NCBI GenBank assembly: GCA_021154515.1
Contig: JAJKIL010000131.1
Location: forward strand, 1-6,276
Length of the DNA: 6,276 nucleotides
Source of the DNA: Niastella sp.
GTDB taxonomy: Bacteria; Bacteroidota; Bacteroidia; Chitinophagales; Chitinophagaceae
Direction of reading: 5' to 3'
A program made the position numbers and the translations under genes. The first letter of the stretch is position 1, and each line of letters opens with the position of its first letter. The notes under the pieces were generated by a model that ran no database searches, was not told the origin of the DNA, and saw only the letters and a program-made list of their open reading frames with translations. Of the stretch, positions 5,203 to 6,276 are shown piece after piece.

Positions 5203-6276
5203 TACCCTTACGGAGCTGTTGCAGGAAAGAAAAAAGCTGACCGGCACAGGGGTAACCTTTATTGAAGCAGGTGCAAAGGAAGTAGTGCTGCCTTATAGCG
5301 AATTGTATGACTCCGCGATAAGCGCATTGTCATTTCTTCAAAGCCAGGGATTGAGGCCAAAAGATGAATTGGTCTTTCAAATCGAAGACAACAGGACCTT
5401 TGTCATTGTTTTCTGGGCCTGTATCCTGGGAGGTATCGTTCCGGTGCCACTGGCAATTGGCAGGAACGATGATCATAAACAAAAGCTATTTAACATATGG
5501 CCTCTTCTGAAAAATCCTTTCCTGATCATTTCCTCCGACAATCTTTTCCAAATGGGCGCATTTGCACAACAGCAGGGATTAGAAAGCCTGTTTGCTGTCA
5601 TTGGAAAGAAAATGATCAATGAAGCAGACCTGTTCTCTTCTAACGGATATGGAGAGATTTATAAGGCTGATGAAAACGATGTCGCCTTCGTACAGTTCTC
5701 TTCGGGATCTACCGGTGCCCCTAAAGGCGTGATGCTTACGCACAAAAATCTTCTCACAAATGTTCGGGCCATCAGTGCTGCTGCCAACTATAGCAAAGAA
5801 GACTCCATGCTGAGCTGGATGCCACTGACACATGATATGGGTCTCATCGGTTTTCACATCAACCCCTTGTTCAGTGCCATGGATCACTATCTCATGCCGC
5901 CCGCTCTTTTTGTGCGCAGGCCTTCACTCTGGCTGGATAAGGCAACCGGACATAAAGCGACTATTCTGAGTGCTCCCAATTTCGGCTATGAATACCTGAT
6001 GAGGCATTGTAATGTTGTTTCCGGGCAGTATGATTGGGATCTGCGATCCGTCAGGTTGTTATACAATGGTGCGGAACCTATATCGGAAAGTATATGCCGG
6101 AATTTCCTGCACCAATTATCAAAATATGGATTGAAGAGCAACGCCATGTGCCCCGTATATGGACTGGCAGAAGCAAGTCTGGCTGTGTCCATTTCCGGAT
6201 TGGACAATGAGGTGGAATCGCTGGCGCTTAGCAGGAATCAATTGCAAACGGGCGCCAGGATCCGGCTAATCGCTAC
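5186..6276 (+). CDS. Fatty-acyl-AMP ligase (FAAL), possibly the N-terminal domain of a hybrid PKS-NRPS; 3' end beyond the window
   Basis: The frame is open from ATG 5186 to the window end: 363 codons plus two bases. An in-frame TAA at 5171-5173 makes ATG 5186 the first start, and weak AAGAG at 5172-5176 precedes it. FAALs adenylate fatty acids with ATP and load them on a carrier protein rather than on CoA. Motifs in order: phosphate loop SSGSTGAPKG at 172-181, SWMPLTHDMGLIG at 210-222, RRPSLW and ILSAPNFGYEY around 251-275, YNGAEPIS at 293-300, and YGLAEAS at 325-331. The THDMGL, NGAEP and YGLAEA forms are those of FAALs rather than amino-acid adenylation domains. From memory it closely resembles the N-terminal acyl ligase of the mycosubtilin/iturin synthetases (MycA/ItuA), including GTGVTFIE-type and VFQIEDN-type segments near the start. 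A stand-alone FAAL has about 580 residues; whether carrier, ketosynthase or condensation domains follow cannot be seen. The FAAL-specific insertion and the C-terminal subdomain also lie past the edge. Confidence 0.93.
   Translation, partial: MTAIYSTLTELLQERKKLTGTGVTFIEAGAKEVVLPYSELYDSAISALSFLQSQGLRPKDELVFQIEDNRTFVIVFWACILGGIVPVPLAIGRNDDHKQKLFNIWPLLKNPFLIISSDNLFQMGAFAQQQGLESLFAVIGKKMINEADLFSSNGYGEIYKADENDVAFVQFSSGSTGAPKGVMLTHKNLLTNVRAISAAANYSKEDSMLSWMPLTHDMGLIGFHINPLFSAMDHYLMPPALFVRRPSLWLDKATGHKATILSAPNFGYEYLMRHCNVVSGQYDWDLRSVRLLYNGAEPISESICRNFLHQLSKYGLKSNAMCPVYGLAEASLAVSISGLDNEVESLALSRNQLQTGARIRLIA

Noticed and set aside
5579..5887. 102-codon minus-strand frame, and another at 5986-6207, inside the FAAL
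   Set aside because: Both are antisense to conserved FAAL motifs, which are read without interruption on the plus strand.
1..6276. CRISPR array, tRNA, rRNA, transposase or phage genes
   Set aside because: I looked for regularly spaced repeats, tRNA arms, rRNA-like blocks, integrase/transposase motifs and terminal inverted repeats and saw none in this window.

Overview
The window looks like a chromosomal segment of a Bacteroidota bacterium, most likely in or near Chitinophagaceae (Chitinophaga/Niastella type). The signs are a TonB-C protein with the Bacteroidota-style FPGG-like lead-in, AT-rich intergenic DNA with TAnnTTTG-like promoter elements, mostly weak Shine-Dalgarno sites, and moderate-GC coding regions. 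The taxonomic placement is inferred from sequence style, not from a search.

Region 1 (1-1997) is core genome. It holds the 3' end of a TonB C-terminal-domain protein, a strong rho-independent terminator (476-508), a short spacer with a degenerate CTACTGC heptamer repeat and a perfect TAnnTTTG element, and a complete mnmE encoding the tRNA-modification GTPase.

Region 2 (1998-2400) is about 400 bases of AT-rich DNA with no convincing gene. It separates mnmE from the accessory genes and contains a candidate promoter (2290-2320) for them.

Region 3 (2401-6276) is the left end of a secondary-metabolite cluster on the + strand. In order it contains a NodU/CmcH/TobZ-type O-carbamoyltransferase, a 93-residue protein I do not recognise, a type II (editing) thioesterase, and the first 363 codons of a fatty-acyl-AMP ligase (FAAL) that runs off the window. 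The last three genes are tightly packed: a 14-base gap, then a 17-base overlap. Remembered sequence features of the FAAL most resemble the N-terminal acyl-ligase domain of the iturin/mycosubtilin hybrid PKS-NRPS. The expected product is therefore a lipid-started peptide or polyketide-peptide bearing a carbamate. The FAAL would activate the fatty acid, the thioesterase would clear misprimed carrier proteins, and the carbamoyltransferase would decorate a hydroxyl group.

The most interesting points are the FAAL-led cluster, the unknown small protein inside it, and its position directly after mnmE, whose 3' end is a known integration site for genomic islands in other bacteria. No second attachment site is visible here.
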